Numbered from the stretch's first letter, positions 9,609 to 18,081 are shown. The stretch: DNA of 64,000 bases from CAWHNT01 sp963830775 (GCA_963830775.1 CAWHNT010000047.1:496001-560000); one strand, 5' to 3'. Program-made: numbers and translations. Notes: generated by a model from the letters alone, not told the origin.

Positions 9609-10913
9609 TCACGCCTTGACCCAGGGCGGCACCTGGAAGTCGGCGGTCTTGTACTGGTCGGGATAGACCACGTTGGCCTTGCCGCCCATGAACTGGGCCA
9701 TGGGGAAGAAGAAGCCCTCCATGAAGCCGCCGGTCATCACCTCGTTGGGCGCCATCGCGTTGGGCCCGGGCTCCTTGGCCCAGCGGTACATGTTCCAGAC
9801 CCCCTTGTAGGGCATGTCGCGGATGGTCTGGACCAGCTTGTCGAAGTCGAGCGTGCCGGCCGTGGCCAGCGCCTTGAGCGAGAGCCGCCCGTAATCGTAG
9901 CTGATGCCGCCAGCGGCGATGCTGGGCTCGACGTTGAAGCGCTGCTTGTAGTGCTCGATCCAGGCGGTCTGGTCGGGTGTCACGGCATAGGGTAAATCGA
10001 TCGCCACCGCGTAGTCCGAGGCCTCGCCCGTGAGCTGCGGCCACTCGGCGAACCAGGTCAGCCCGTGCGCGATCAGGAGGGCCTTGATCTGCTGCTGGCG
10101 GAACTGCTTGACGAAGTTGGAGACGGCCGTGCTGCCGGTCGAGGTCATGCCGACCAGCGAGACCTGCCGTGCCCGGTACTTGAGGAGCAGAGGCCCGAAC
10201 TCGCTCTCGTCGAGTGCCGTCACGTCGTAGGGCTCGACCTCCCAGCCCGCATCGCCCAGGCTCTTGATCGCGGCCTCGCCCCAGCCGCGGCCGAAGTCCG
10301 TGTCCTCGACCAGCACCGCGGCCCGGCGGTTGGCAGGCGTCCACACGCCGCTGTCGATGAAGCTCTTGAGCGGCGGCCCGTAGAGGCCGGCAAGCACCGG
10401 CGGGGCGGGCCAGCCCTTGAACCAGCCTTTGTACTTCTCGGGATCCGCCGCCATCTTCTCGGAGAGGAACTGCGTCTCGCCGAGGTCGCCGATGTGGACG
10501 ATCTTGTAGGTCGAGTTCAGCTCGCTCAGCGCCATCGCCACCGACGAGTGCCAGCCGCCGATGAAGAACTCGACCTTCTCGCGGGTGATGGCATCCGTGT
10601 AGGCGCGGACCGCGAACTCGGGGCTCGACTGGCCGTCGACCCAGACCAGCTCCACGTCCCGCTTCTTGCCGTCGATCGTGAGCGGAATCTCGCCCGCGGC
10701 CTTGGCGTCCTCGAGCGCCAGCGTGATGCCGTTGCGCATCTCGGCCCCGGTCCGGCTGGCCGGCCCGGTGAACGGCCCCTGCACGCCGATCTTCAACGGT
10801 GCCGCATCCTGCGCCATCGCCCGGCCCGATACGGCGAGGGTGGCCGCACCCGCACTGGCGACTTCGAGTAGCTGCCGCCTGGAGAGTGCGTGCAGCACCT
10901 GCCGATTGCTCAC
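9609..10913 (-). CDS. Liv/HAAT-type ABC importer substrate-binding protein (434 aa)
   Basis: This is a periplasmic binding protein of the type I fold (LivJ/LivK-like), which captures substrate for LivFGHM encoded downstream. The N-terminus has a twin-arginine signal, LSRRQLLEVASAGAATLAVS, with a likely cleavage after GRAMAQ. The mature protein opens with LKIGVQGPFTGPASRTGAEMRNG, typical of the family, followed by DGQSSPEFAVRAYTDAI. The GTG start at 10913 has a good AGGAGG site 8 nt upstream. Neighbouring genes (betC, carnitine genes, SHMT-like enzyme) suggest a quaternary amine or unusual amino acid as ligand rather than leucine. That is an inference. Confidence 0.92.
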   Translation of the reverse strand: MSNRQVLHALSRRQLLEVASAGAATLAVSGRAMAQDAAPLKIGVQGPFTGPASRTGAEMRNGITLALEDAKAAGEIPLTIDGKKRDVELVWVDGQSSPEFAVRAYTDAITREKVEFFIGGWHSSVAMALSELNSTYKIVHIGDLGETQFLSEKMAADPEKYKGWFKGWPAPPVLAGLYGPPLKSFIDSGVWTPANRRAAVLVEDTDFGRGWGEAAIKSLGDAGWEVEPYDVTALDESEFGPLLLKYRARQVSLVGMTSTGSTAVSNFVKQFRQQQIKALLIAHGLTWFAEWPQLTGEASDYAVAIDLPYAVTPDQTAWIEHYKQRFNVEPSIAAGGISYDYGRLSLKALATAGTLDFDKLVQTIRDMPYKGVWNMYRWAKEPGPNAMAPNEVMTGGFMEGFFFPMAQFMGGKANVVYPDQYKTADFQVPPWVKA

Positions 10914-10936
10914 GTCTGTTGCCTCCTGCCCCGTCC

Positions 10937-10964
10937 GGCCCGCATCGTGGTCCGGGGGCGGGCC
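10937..10964 (-). other. hairpin between the SHMT-like gene and the binding-protein gene
   Basis: A 7-bp inverted repeat (GGCCCGC ... GCGGGCC, 14-nt loop) lies in the 84-nt gap upstream of the binding-protein start. It could be an RNA-processing or attenuation site that separates expression of the two genes. No T-run is present. Confidence 0.3.
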
Positions 10965-10997
10965 AGCGTCAATCGCCCGGCACGTCGATCCGCCGCA

Positions 10998-12353
10998 TCA
11001 GGCGGGCAGGCCCGCCTCGAAGCAGTAGTGGAGCGTAGGGAAGGACGACCTCAGCGCCAGCACATCCGGCAGGACCGCCTCGGGATGCTCGCCGCGCACC
11101 ACCATCCGGGCGATCAGCTCGGCGATGGCCTCCATCTCGGGCTCGCGCATCCCGAACCGGGTCACCTCGATGGTGCCGATCCTGATCCCGCCCGGATAGT
11201 CCCAGTCCTCCGGACGGTCGGCGGGGATCAGGTTCTTGTTGACGATGATGTTGGCGCGCTCGAGCTGCTGCGCCACGGCCAGCCCGCGGCCGTGCTGCCG
11301 CACGTCGGCGATCACCTGGTGGGTTCGGGTGAAGCCTTTGTGCTCGCCCAGCACCGGCACGCCGCGCTCGTGGAGTGCTCCCGCCAGTGCCTGGGCGTTC
11401 CTGACGATCTGGGCCATGAACGCCTCGCCGAAGGCGATCGCCTCCGCCGTGGCGAGTGCCAGGGCAGCAACCCGGTTCACCTGATGGGTCGCGGCCCAGA
11501 CCGGGAAGACGGCGTGGGTCACGGCCTCGGTGATCTCGGGATCGTCCCAGACGATGATGCCGGACTGCGGGCCCGCGAAGGTCTTGCCCGCCGAGCCGGT
11601 CATCAGGTCCGCCCCTTCCGCGAGCGGGTCCTGGAACTGCCGGCCGCCGATCAGGCCAAGCTGATGCGCCGCGTCGAAGAAGAACCGGCCGCCCCACTCG
11701 GCGATGACCTCCTTCATCGCCCGGACCGGCTGCGGAAACAGGGTCATCGACAGGCCGAGTGCCACCAGCTTCGGCCGGGACGCCCTGGCGACGGTGCGGA
11801 AGGCGTCGACGTCGACCACGAGCTCGGTCGGATCCATCGGGATATCGACGATCTTGCGCCCCATCACGCCGGCGGGGCCGTCCAGGCGGTTGGAGGAGTG
11901 GCCGCCCAGCGGCTGGGCCGCCGACATGATCACGTCGCCCGGGGCCGAGAGGGCCGTGTAGGCCACGGCGTTGCCGACCATGCTGGCACACATCCGGTGG
12001 TCGGCGTAGCTGCAGCGGAAATACCGCTTCAGCAGCTCGACGCAGAGTGCCTCGACCTCGTCGATATGGCGGGTGCCGGCGAACCAGCGGTTGACCCGGC
12101 CGATATGCCCTTCCGCGGCGCGGGTCCCGATCTCGGCCGCGAGCAGCGCCCGCACGCCCGGGCTGGTCGGGGCCTCGGGGGCGAGGAGGTTGATGCACTG
12201 CTCCCCGCGCCAACGGGCGTTGCGTGCGACGGCATCCTTCACCAGCTCGCCCATGGCGGCCGGGTCGGCACAGGCATCGAGAAGGGCGCGGGCTTCGGCC
12301 AGCACCGCGCGGTCGTGGACCTCGATCCGGTTGGTGGCGTGAGTGGCGTCCAA
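10998..12353 (-). CDS. SHMT-like PLP-dependent enzyme, divergent (451 aa)
   Basis: This is a fold-type I PLP enzyme related to serine/glycine hydroxymethyltransferase. The PLP lysine is in DLMTGSAGKTFAGP (about residue 240), aligned with the THKTLRGP motif of GlyA, but the His before the Lys is replaced. The N-terminal motif normally INLIASENYTS reads INLLAPEAPTS. The YYGG segment used for substrate and folate contacts reads NRWFAGTRHID. These changes argue against ordinary folate-dependent serine-glycine exchange, so another aldol-type or transaldol reaction is likely. The TTG start at 12353 is supported by a GGAGG site 6 nt upstream. It is the first gene of the run that leads into the Liv importer, implying that it acts on the imported substrate or its product. 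Confidence 0.8.
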   Translation of the reverse strand: MDATHATNRIEVHDRAVLAEARALLDACADPAAMGELVKDAVARNARWRGEQCINLLAPEAPTSPGVRALLAAEIGTRAAEGHIGRVNRWFAGTRHIDEVEALCVELLKRYFRCSYADHRMCASMVGNAVAYTALSAPGDVIMSAAQPLGGHSSNRLDGPAGVMGRKIVDIPMDPTELVVDVDAFRTVARASRPKLVALGLSMTLFPQPVRAMKEVIAEWGGRFFFDAAHQLGLIGGRQFQDPLAEGADLMTGSAGKTFAGPQSGIIVWDDPEITEAVTHAVFPVWAATHQVNRVAALALATAEAIAFGEAFMAQIVRNAQALAGALHERGVPVLGEHKGFTRTHQVIADVRQHGRGLAVAQQLERANIIVNKNLIPADRPEDWDYPGGIRIGTIEVTRFGMREPEMEAIAELIARMVVRGEHPEAVLPDVLALRSSFPTLHYCFEAGLPA

Positions 12354-12361
12354 GGCCGTCC

Positions 12362-12721
12362 TCCAGGCGTGCGGGTCGCAGCCTTGCGCTCGGCGTCATC
12401 GCGCGCGACGTCGCGATCATCGATCCGGCCAAGGTCGGCCACAGCCTGATCGCGTTCGTGGGCGTCGAGCTCGAGCGGCAGCGCGAGGACATGCTCTCCG
12501 GGTTCGAGGCCAAGATGCTGCGCGAGCCGGAGGTCCAGCAATGCTACTTCGTGTCGGGCGACAACGACTACCTGCTGGTGGTCGTCTGCGCCGACATGGA
12601 GGGCTACAACCGTTTCTGCCGCCGCGTGCTCGCCAACGACCACAACATCCGACGCTTCAGGACCAGCTTCAATCTGAGCCGGATCAAGTACGAGACGGCT
12701 ATCCCGCTGGGCGAGGGCTGA
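12362..12721 (+). pseudogene. Lrp/AsnC-family regulator remnant, HTH domain missing
   Basis: The frame reads LALGVIARDVAIIDPAKVGH and continues through VELERQREDMLSGF, the DNDYLLVVVCADMEGYNRF ligand-binding core and IKYETAIPLGEG, then TGA. This is the linker and RAM/ligand-binding half of an Lrp/AsnC protein. The N-terminal winged-helix domain should lie upstream, but that DNA codes for the start of the SHMT-like gene on the other strand. No good start codon precedes the domain. The gene thus seems truncated, perhaps by a deletion that fused it to the region it once controlled. A stand-alone RAM-domain protein is the alternative, but the missing start speaks against it. Confidence 0.65.
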
Positions 12722-13679
12722 CCGAGGTCAGCGGGTCCGCGGCCAGCACGGCACCAGCACCCACGCGGTACTTCTCCAAGGCGCGCATGATGTCGACGAG
12801 GCAGTCGTCCCGAAGCCGCTCCAGCTCGGCGATGGAGCGCCCGGCCGCCTGGGCATCGGACTGCTCCGCCACCTTGTCGATCAGCTCGTCGGTCAGCTCG
12901 GGTGCCACGAGCTTCGTCCAGGGCAGCTTCAGGGCCGGGCCGAACTGGGCCATGAAGTGGCGCATTCCCGCCTCCCCGCCGCCCAGGCGGTAGGTGAGGA
13001 AGCTGCCCATGAAGGCCCAGCGCAGGCCCGGGCCCATGCAGACCGCACGGTCGATCTCGTCAACGGTCGCGACATCGTCGTTCACGAGGTGCAGCGCCTC
13101 GCGCCACAGCGCCTCCAGCAGGCGGTCGGCGATGAAGCCGTCGATCTCGTGGCGGACCACGAGCGGGTGCATGCCGAGCGAGCGGTACGTCTCGGAAGCG
13201 CGCGCGACGCTGTCGGCCGAGGTGAGGTTCCCGCCCACCACCTCGACCAGCGGCAGGAGGTAGACCGGGTTGAACGGGTGCCCGACGACGAAGCGCTCCG
13301 GCCCGACCATCCCGGCCTGCAGGCGGCTGGGCAGGAGACCCGAGGTGCTGGAACCGATCAGCGCCCCGCCCGGGCAGGCACGGCTGATCCGCGCCAGGAG
13401 GTCCACCTTCAGCTCCTGGCGCTCAGGCGCACTCTCCTGAACGAAGTCAGCCTCGGCCACGCAGCGCTCCAGGTCGGAAACGAACCCGAGCCGCTCGCGC
13501 GAGGCATCCGGCGCCAGGCCCAGGCGCGCAAGTGCCGGCCAAGCGCCGTCGACGGCCCGGCGCAGCTTCGCCTCGGCATCCGGGGCGGGGTCCCAGGCGG
13601 TCACGTCCAGCCCACGGGCGAGGCAGCGCGCCGCCCAGCCGGCGCCGATCACGCCGGTGCCGACAATGGCGACCCTCAC
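12699..13679 (-). CDS. L-carnitine dehydrogenase / 3-hydroxyacyl-CoA dehydrogenase family (326 aa)
   Basis: It is an NAD-dependent dehydrogenase that probably oxidises L-carnitine to 3-dehydrocarnitine. The Rossmann motif VAIVGTGVIGAGWAARCLARG starts at residue 3 (GxGxxG). The catalytic region FVVGHPFNPVYLLPLVEVVGG contains the His of the family. The C-terminal part GPGLRWAFMGSFLTYRLGGGE matches carnitine dehydrogenases more than fatty-acid HADs. The length of about 326 is the single-domain form, without the fused thioesterase seen in some species. It overlaps the adjacent BKACE gene by 4 nt, which matches the known pathway order (dehydrogenase, then keto-acid cleavage). The 3' end overlaps the Lrp remnant by 23 nt. 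Confidence 0.82.
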   Translation of the reverse strand: MRVAIVGTGVIGAGWAARCLARGLDVTAWDPAPDAEAKLRRAVDGAWPALARLGLAPDASRERLGFVSDLERCVAEADFVQESAPERQELKVDLLARISRACPGGALIGSSTSGLLPSRLQAGMVGPERFVVGHPFNPVYLLPLVEVVGGNLTSADSVARASETYRSLGMHPLVVRHEIDGFIADRLLEALWREALHLVNDDVATVDEIDRAVCMGPGLRWAFMGSFLTYRLGGGEAGMRHFMAQFGPALKLPWTKLVAPELTDELIDKVAEQSDAQAAGRSIAELERLRDDCLVDIMRALEKYRVGAGAVLAADPLTSVSPRPAG

Positions 13680-14563
13680 TGGCCCCTCCGCAGGCCGAGC
13701 TTGTCCCTGGTCTCCTCCGGCCCCAGCACGCGGGCACCCAGGAGCCGGACGATCTCGCAGGCCCGGGCCACCAGCTCGCCGTTCGAGGCGAACACACCCC
13801 GCCCCAGATAGAGATTGTCCTCGAGCCCGACCCGCACGTTGCCGCCCAGCACCACGGCCTGGGCCACCATCGGCATCTGCATCCGGCCGATCCCGAAGGC
13901 GGAGAAATGGGAGCCGGCCGGCAACAGGTCGCGCATGGCAAGCACGGCGCGCGGATCCGCCTCGGCGCCGAACGGGATACCCATGCAGAGCTGGAACAAA
14001 GCAGGGGTCTCGATCAGCCCTTCCGCAATGAGCTGCTTCGCCAGCCAGACATGGCCCAGCTCGAACACCTCGATCTCGGGCCGCACGCCGGCCTCGCGGA
14101 TGATCCGCGCCATGCCGCGCAGCATGTCGGGCGTGCTGACATAGGCGGTGGCGGCATAGTTCATCGAGCCGCAGTCGAGGGTGCAGATCTCGGGCCGCAG
14201 CTCCACGACATGCGCGAGGCGATCCTCGACCGTCGCCATGTCGGTTCCCGCAGCGCCACGCCAGGGTTCTCTGGGGTCGGGGACGAAGTCGCCTCCCATG
14301 CCGGCCGTGAGATTGATGACGACGTCGGTTCCGGAAGCACGGATCCGCTCCACCACCTCGCGGTAGAGGGCGGGCTCGCGCGCGGCCTTGCCGGTTGACG
14401 GGTCGCGGACATGGATGTGCGCCACCGCCGCCCCGGCCCGTGCCGCCTCGATCGCGGCCGCGGCGATCTCTTCCGGTGTGACCGGGATCGCCGGGTGGCG
14501 GCCGACCGTGTCGCCCGCACCGGTGACGGCGCAGGTGACGATCACCTCCTCGTTCATGACCAC
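13676..14563 (-). CDS. BKACE-family beta-keto acid cleavage enzyme, probably acting on dehydrocarnitine (295 aa)
   Basis: Members of this family (DUF849, 3-keto-5-aminohexanoate cleavage enzyme type) react a beta-keto acid with acetyl-CoA to give acetoacetate and a new CoA ester. The metal-binding HIHVRD motif is at about residues 49-54 and the following region has NLTAGMGG. Further conserved parts are LDCGSMNYAA and EIEVFELGH. Coupling to the carnitine dehydrogenase gene by a 4-nt overlap points to dehydrocarnitine as the substrate, giving betainyl-CoA. No betainyl-CoA thioesterase gene is seen nearby. Family assignment is firm; the substrate is inferred from the neighbour. Confidence 0.85.
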   Translation of the reverse strand: MVMNEEVIVTCAVTGAGDTVGRHPAIPVTPEEIAAAAIEAARAGAAVAHIHVRDPSTGKAAREPALYREVVERIRASGTDVVINLTAGMGGDFVPDPREPWRGAAGTDMATVEDRLAHVVELRPEICTLDCGSMNYAATAYVSTPDMLRGMARIIREAGVRPEIEVFELGHVWLAKQLIAEGLIETPALFQLCMGIPFGAEADPRAVLAMRDLLPAGSHFSAFGIGRMQMPMVAQAVVLGGNVRVGLEDNLYLGRGVFASNGELVARACEIVRLLGARVLGPEETRDKLGLRRGQ

Positions 14564-14564
14564 C

Positions 14565-15227
14565 TCACACCGGCCAGGCTTCCAGCCTGTAGGCGCTGTC
14601 CCAGAACATCCACTCGTAGCGCACGGCCTTCAGGTAGGCCTCGCGCATCGCAACCCGCTCGTCGGCGCTGGCGGCGTCGTGCGCCGCATCCGTAAGCGCC
14701 AGGACCTCGCGCACCGACTCCCCGAACGCCTCGTCGCGGTAGGTGTCGATCCAGCGCTGGTAAGGGTTCGGCACGGCGGCGATCCCGAAGAGGTGCTTGC
14801 CGACCTCGTAGTAGATCTGGAAGCAGGGCAGGAGTGCCCCGATCGCGACCGCGAACGGGTGCTGGAACGACGTCGCGAGCAGGAAATCGCTGTAGCCGGC
14901 ACAGGTGGGCGAGGGGCGGGTGGCCGCGAAGGTCGCAGGCTCGACCCCGAACTCACGGAAGAACCCCTCGTGCAGTGCCCGCTCGACCACGATGGCATCA
15001 TGCGCACTCTTGGCGAACTTGATCTGCGCGTCCGGCGTCGTGGCCTTGGCGGCGGCGGTTGCCAGCGCCCGGGCGAAGGCGCCCAGATAGTGCGCGTCCT
15101 GGACCATGTAGAAGGTGAAGCGCTCGCGCGTGAGCGTGCCGGCCGCCAGCTCGCGATTGAACGGCAGGGCCAGGATGCCCTCGTAGACCGGCCGGATCTC
15201 CGCCCACATCGCTTCCGTGAAGGACAC
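14565..15227 (-). CDS. tenA: TenA-family protein (aminopyrimidine aminohydrolase/thiaminase II-like)
   Basis: This is a helical-bundle protein of the TenA/THI-4/PQQC family, which in its best-known form salvages thiamine pyrimidines. Conserved parts include FTFYMVQDAHYLGAFARAL, the active-site segment LLPCFQIYYEVG with the catalytic Cys, and the C-terminal YEWMFWDSAYRLE. I chose the GTG at 15227 because GGAGG lies 8 nt upstream and the resulting 220 residues match the family; an in-frame ATG upstream would add 8 residues. It ends 1 nt before the BKACE start, so it is cotranscribed with carnitine degradation genes. That setting suggests a role for TenA outside thiamine salvage, but this is not shown. 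Confidence 0.85.
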   Translation of the reverse strand: MSFTEAMWAEIRPVYEGILALPFNRELAAGTLTRERFTFYMVQDAHYLGAFARALATAAAKATTPDAQIKFAKSAHDAIVVERALHEGFFREFGVEPATFAATRPSPTCAGYSDFLLATSFQHPFAVAIGALLPCFQIYYEVGKHLFGIAAVPNPYQRWIDTYRDEAFGESVREVLALTDAAHDAASADERVAMREAYLKAVRYEWMFWDSAYRLEAWPV

Positions 15228-15355
15228 CAAGTTCACCTCCAAGCCTACCATTGCGGCCGACCACCCACATCCACGCAAGGCTGCCTGCCAAAATGACGGG
15301 GAACCGCCGGGGGTTCGGGGCCGTTCTTCCCGCGTAACTCCCTAACTCCACGTTG

Positions 15356-15387
15356 GCCGCCCCTGGTTGGGGGCGGCTTTTTCTTTT
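15356..15387 (+). terminator. strong rho-independent terminator with no gene upstream
   Basis: A perfect 8-bp stem (GCCGCCCC, loop TGGTTG, GGGGCGGC) is followed by TTTTTCTTTT. On the plus strand there is no gene between the Lrp remnant and this point, and the tenA gene on the minus strand starts upstream of it. It may end a small RNA encoded at about 15230-15355, or act as an attenuator in the leader of pyrF, which starts 111 nt downstream. The rest of the 15228-15497 gap shows no other coding potential. Confidence 0.75.
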
Positions 15388-15497
15388 CCCCGCAGGTCAG
15401 GCTGCCAGACGGTCTGCCCAAAGGGTCACGGCTTTGGCAAGCCCGCGCAGCTCTGCTATAAGCCTGCGCCACGCCTCCCGCCGAGCTCAGCCCTGTC

Positions 15498-16205
15498 GTG
15501 TCCGCTCCTGCCAATCCCGTCTTCTGCGCCATCGACCGCCCCGACCTCGAGGGTGCGGTAACACTTGCCCGTTCGCTCGTGGGCGAGGTCGGGGGCCTGA
15601 AGCTGGGCCTCGAGTTCTTCACCGCCCAAGGCCCCGCCGGCGTGCGGGCCGTCGCCGAGAGCGGGTTGCCGCTCTTCCTCGACCTGAAGCTGCACGACAT
15701 CCCCAACACGGTGGCGGGAGCGGTCCGCTCGGCCGCCGGTCTCGGCGCCAGTTTCCTCACGCTGCACGGCTGCGGCGGCCCGGCCATGCTGGCGGCTGCG
15801 GCCGAAGCGGCGGCCAGGCTGCCGAGCCCGCCGCAGCTCCTGGCGATCACCGTCCTGACCAGCCTCGACCGCGATGATCTGGCCCGCGTGGGCGTGCGCT
15901 CCGATCCGCTGGAGCAGGCGCTGCTCCTGGGAACGCTGGCGCTGGAGCAGGGCATCGACGGCATCGTCTGCTCGGCGCACGAGATCGAGCCCTTGCGCGA
16001 CGCGCTCGGCCCCGACGCGCTGATCGCGGTGCCGGGGCTGCGCCCGGACGGTGCGAGTGCGGGCGACCAGAAGCGGGTCATGACCCCGGCACAGGCACTG
16101 GAAGCCGGCGCCGACCTCCTGGTGATCGGCCGGCCGATCACCGCCGCGGCCGATCCGGCCCTGGCCGCGCGTGCCATCCTTGCCGGGCTCCTGAAGGCCG
16201 CCTGA
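15498..16205 (+). CDS. pyrF: orotidine 5'-phosphate decarboxylase (235 aa)
   Basis: It decarboxylates OMP to UMP, the last step of de novo pyrimidine synthesis, in the cytoplasm. The N-terminal VFCAIDRPDLEGA and the catalytic LFLDLKLHDIPNTV motif with its Lys and Asp residues are clear. The C-terminal LLVIGRPITAAADP is the phosphate-binding loop. A GTG start at 15498 gives the expected opening. It begins a run of genes (pyrF, trpF, trpB, trpA, accD, folC) with almost no spacing. Confidence 0.96.
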   Translation: MSAPANPVFCAIDRPDLEGAVTLARSLVGEVGGLKLGLEFFTAQGPAGVRAVAESGLPLFLDLKLHDIPNTVAGAVRSAAGLGASFLTLHGCGGPAMLAAAAEAAARLPSPPQLLAITVLTSLDRDDLARVGVRSDPLEQALLLGTLALEQGIDGIVCSAHEIEPLRDALGPDALIAVPGLRPDGASAGDQKRVMTPAQALEAGADLLVIGRPITAAADPALAARAILAGLLKAA

Positions 16206-16206
16206 C

Positions 16207-16866
16207 ATGCCGCTCCAGGTCAAGGTCTGCGGGATGAAGGACCCCGCACGCGTGCAGGAGGCCCTGAGCCTCGGTGCCGCCTTCGTGGGCCTGGTCTTCT
16301 TCCCGCCCTCGCCACGCTCGCTCGACCCCGCCCGCGCGCGTGAGCTTGCCCAACTGGTCGAGCCGCCGGCCCGCAGCGTCGGCCTCTTCGTCGACGCCAG
16401 CGATCGCGAGATCGAGGCCACCTTGCGCTACGTCCCGCTCGACATCCTCCAGCTTCACGGCGACGAGACCCCGGAGCGCGTAGCGCAGGTGGCACTCCTC
16501 AGCGGGCTCGAGGTGATGAAGGCCATCCGGGTCGAGGAGCCGGCCGATCTGGCCATGCTCGACGAGTACGCCGACGCTGCCGACCTGATCCTCTTCGACG
16601 CCAAGCCGCCGCGCCGGGCGGATGCATTGCCCGGCGGCAACGGCCTCAGCTTCGATTGGCGCCTTCTTGAAGGTGTCGAGCTCGCCAAGCCCTGGGCGCT
16701 GGCGGGCGGGCTGGGCCCAGACAATCTCGCGGCCGCGGTCGAGCGTGTGCATCCGCCGATCGTGGACGTGAGCTCCGGCATCGAGAGCCGGCCAGGGGTC
16801 AAGGACCCGGCCCGGCTGGAGGCATTCCTGCGCGAGGCCCATCGTCTCGCCTCGGAAGGGAAATGA
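16207..16866 (+). CDS. trpF: phosphoribosylanthranilate isomerase (219 aa)
   Basis: It catalyses the Amadori rearrangement of phosphoribosylanthranilate to CdRP in tryptophan synthesis. The catalytic Cys is in VKVCGMKDP (residues 4-12). Other conserved parts are FVGLVFFPPSPRS, ILQLHGDE and the C-terminal VDVSSGIESRPGVKDP with phosphate-binding residues. It begins 1 nt after pyrF and its TGA overlaps the trpB ATG as ATGA. Confidence 0.96.
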   Translation: MPLQVKVCGMKDPARVQEALSLGAAFVGLVFFPPSPRSLDPARARELAQLVEPPARSVGLFVDASDREIEATLRYVPLDILQLHGDETPERVAQVALLSGLEVMKAIRVEEPADLAMLDEYADAADLILFDAKPPRRADALPGGNGLSFDWRLLEGVELAKPWALAGGLGPDNLAAAVERVHPPIVDVSSGIESRPGVKDPARLEAFLREAHRLASEGK

Positions 16867-18081
16867 TGACGCAGCAGCTCAACAGCTATCGCACCGGGCC
16901 CGACGAGCGCGGCCGCTTCGGCATCTATGGCGGCCGGTTCGTGGCCGAGACCCTGATGCCCAACATCCTGGAGCTCGAGGCCGCCTACGAGGCAGCGCGC
17001 CGCGACCCCACCTTCCAGGCCGAGCTCGACCATCTGCTCAAGGACTATGTCGGCCGCCCGTCGCCGCTCTACTTCGCCCCGCGGCTGACGGACCATCTCG
17101 GCGGCTGCAAGATCTACTTCAAGCGCGACGAGCTCAACCATACCGGTGCGCACAAGATCAACAACTGCATCGGCCAGATCCTGCTCGCCCAGCGCATGGG
17201 CAAGAAGCGGATCATCGCCGAGACCGGTGCCGGCCAGCACGGCGTCGCGACCGCAACGGTGGCCGCCCGCTTCGGCCTCGAGTGCGTGATCTACATGGGC
17301 GCGCACGACATGGAGCGGCAGCAGCCGAACGTGTTCCGCATGCGCCTACTGGGTGCCGAGGTCCGCCCGGTCGTGAGCGGCTCGAAGACGCTCAAGGACG
17401 CCATGAACGAAGCCCTTCGCGATTGGGTCACGAACGTCGACGACACCTTCTACATCATCGGCTCGGTAGCGGGCCCGCACCCCTACCCGATGCTGGTGCG
17501 CGACTTCCAGGCCGTGATCGGCAACGAGACGCGCGAGCAGATCATGGAGAAGGAAGGCCGGTTGCCCGACGTGCTGGTGGCGGCCGTCGGGCGGTGGCTC
17601 CAACGCCATGGGCCTGTTCCATCCCTTCCTGGATGACCCCGACGTCCGCATCGTCGCCGTCGAGGCGGCGGGCCGGGGTGTCGAGACTGGCGAGCACGCC
17701 GCCGCCATGACCGCCGGCAAGCCCGGCATCCTGCACGGCTCGCGCTCCTACCTCCTCCAGGACGATGACGGCCAGGTGGTCGAGCCGCACTCGATCTCGG
17801 CCGGCCTCGATTACCCGGGCATCGGCCCCGAGCACTCCTGGCTCAAGGACGTGGGCCGGATCGAGGTTGTGGCCATCCGCGACGACGAGGCCCTGGAAGC
17901 CTTCGGCCTGTGCGCGCGCCTGGAGGGCATCCTGCCAGCGCTCGAGCCCAGTCACGCGCTGGCTCAGGTGACCAAGCTGGCGCCGACTCTGCCCAAGGAC
18001 CAGCTGCTGGTCATGAATCTCTGCGGCCGCGGCGACAAGGATATCTTCACGGTGGCGAAGGCACTGGGGGAGAGGCTGTGA
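16863..18081 (+). CDS. trpB: tryptophan synthase beta chain (frameshifted)
   Basis: It condenses indole and serine to tryptophan with PLP, in an alpha2-beta2 complex with TrpA. The first frame gives GRFGIYGGRFVAETLMP and the PLP lysine in HTGAHKINNCIGQ. It runs to VLVAAVG, then the frame changes. The correct continuation GGSNAMGLFHPFLDD is read if one G is removed from GTCGGGCGGTGG at 17589-17591. The span is 406 codons plus one base, so a single-base gain explains everything and the corrected length is 405 residues. Because trpF, trpA and accD around it are intact, I regard this as a probable sequencing error. Starts and stops overlap trpF (ATGA) and trpA (GTGA). Confidence 0.93.

Noticed and set aside
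12362..12721. A functional stand-alone RAM-domain regulator
   Set aside because: No start codon with a ribosome site precedes the domain and the sequence begins in the middle of the Lrp linker. Kept as a less likely alternative.
15300..15345. A tRNA-like GGGTTCGGGG string before the orphan terminator
   Set aside because: No acceptor, D or anticodon stems could be paired around it, and the T-loop does not fit the consensus.
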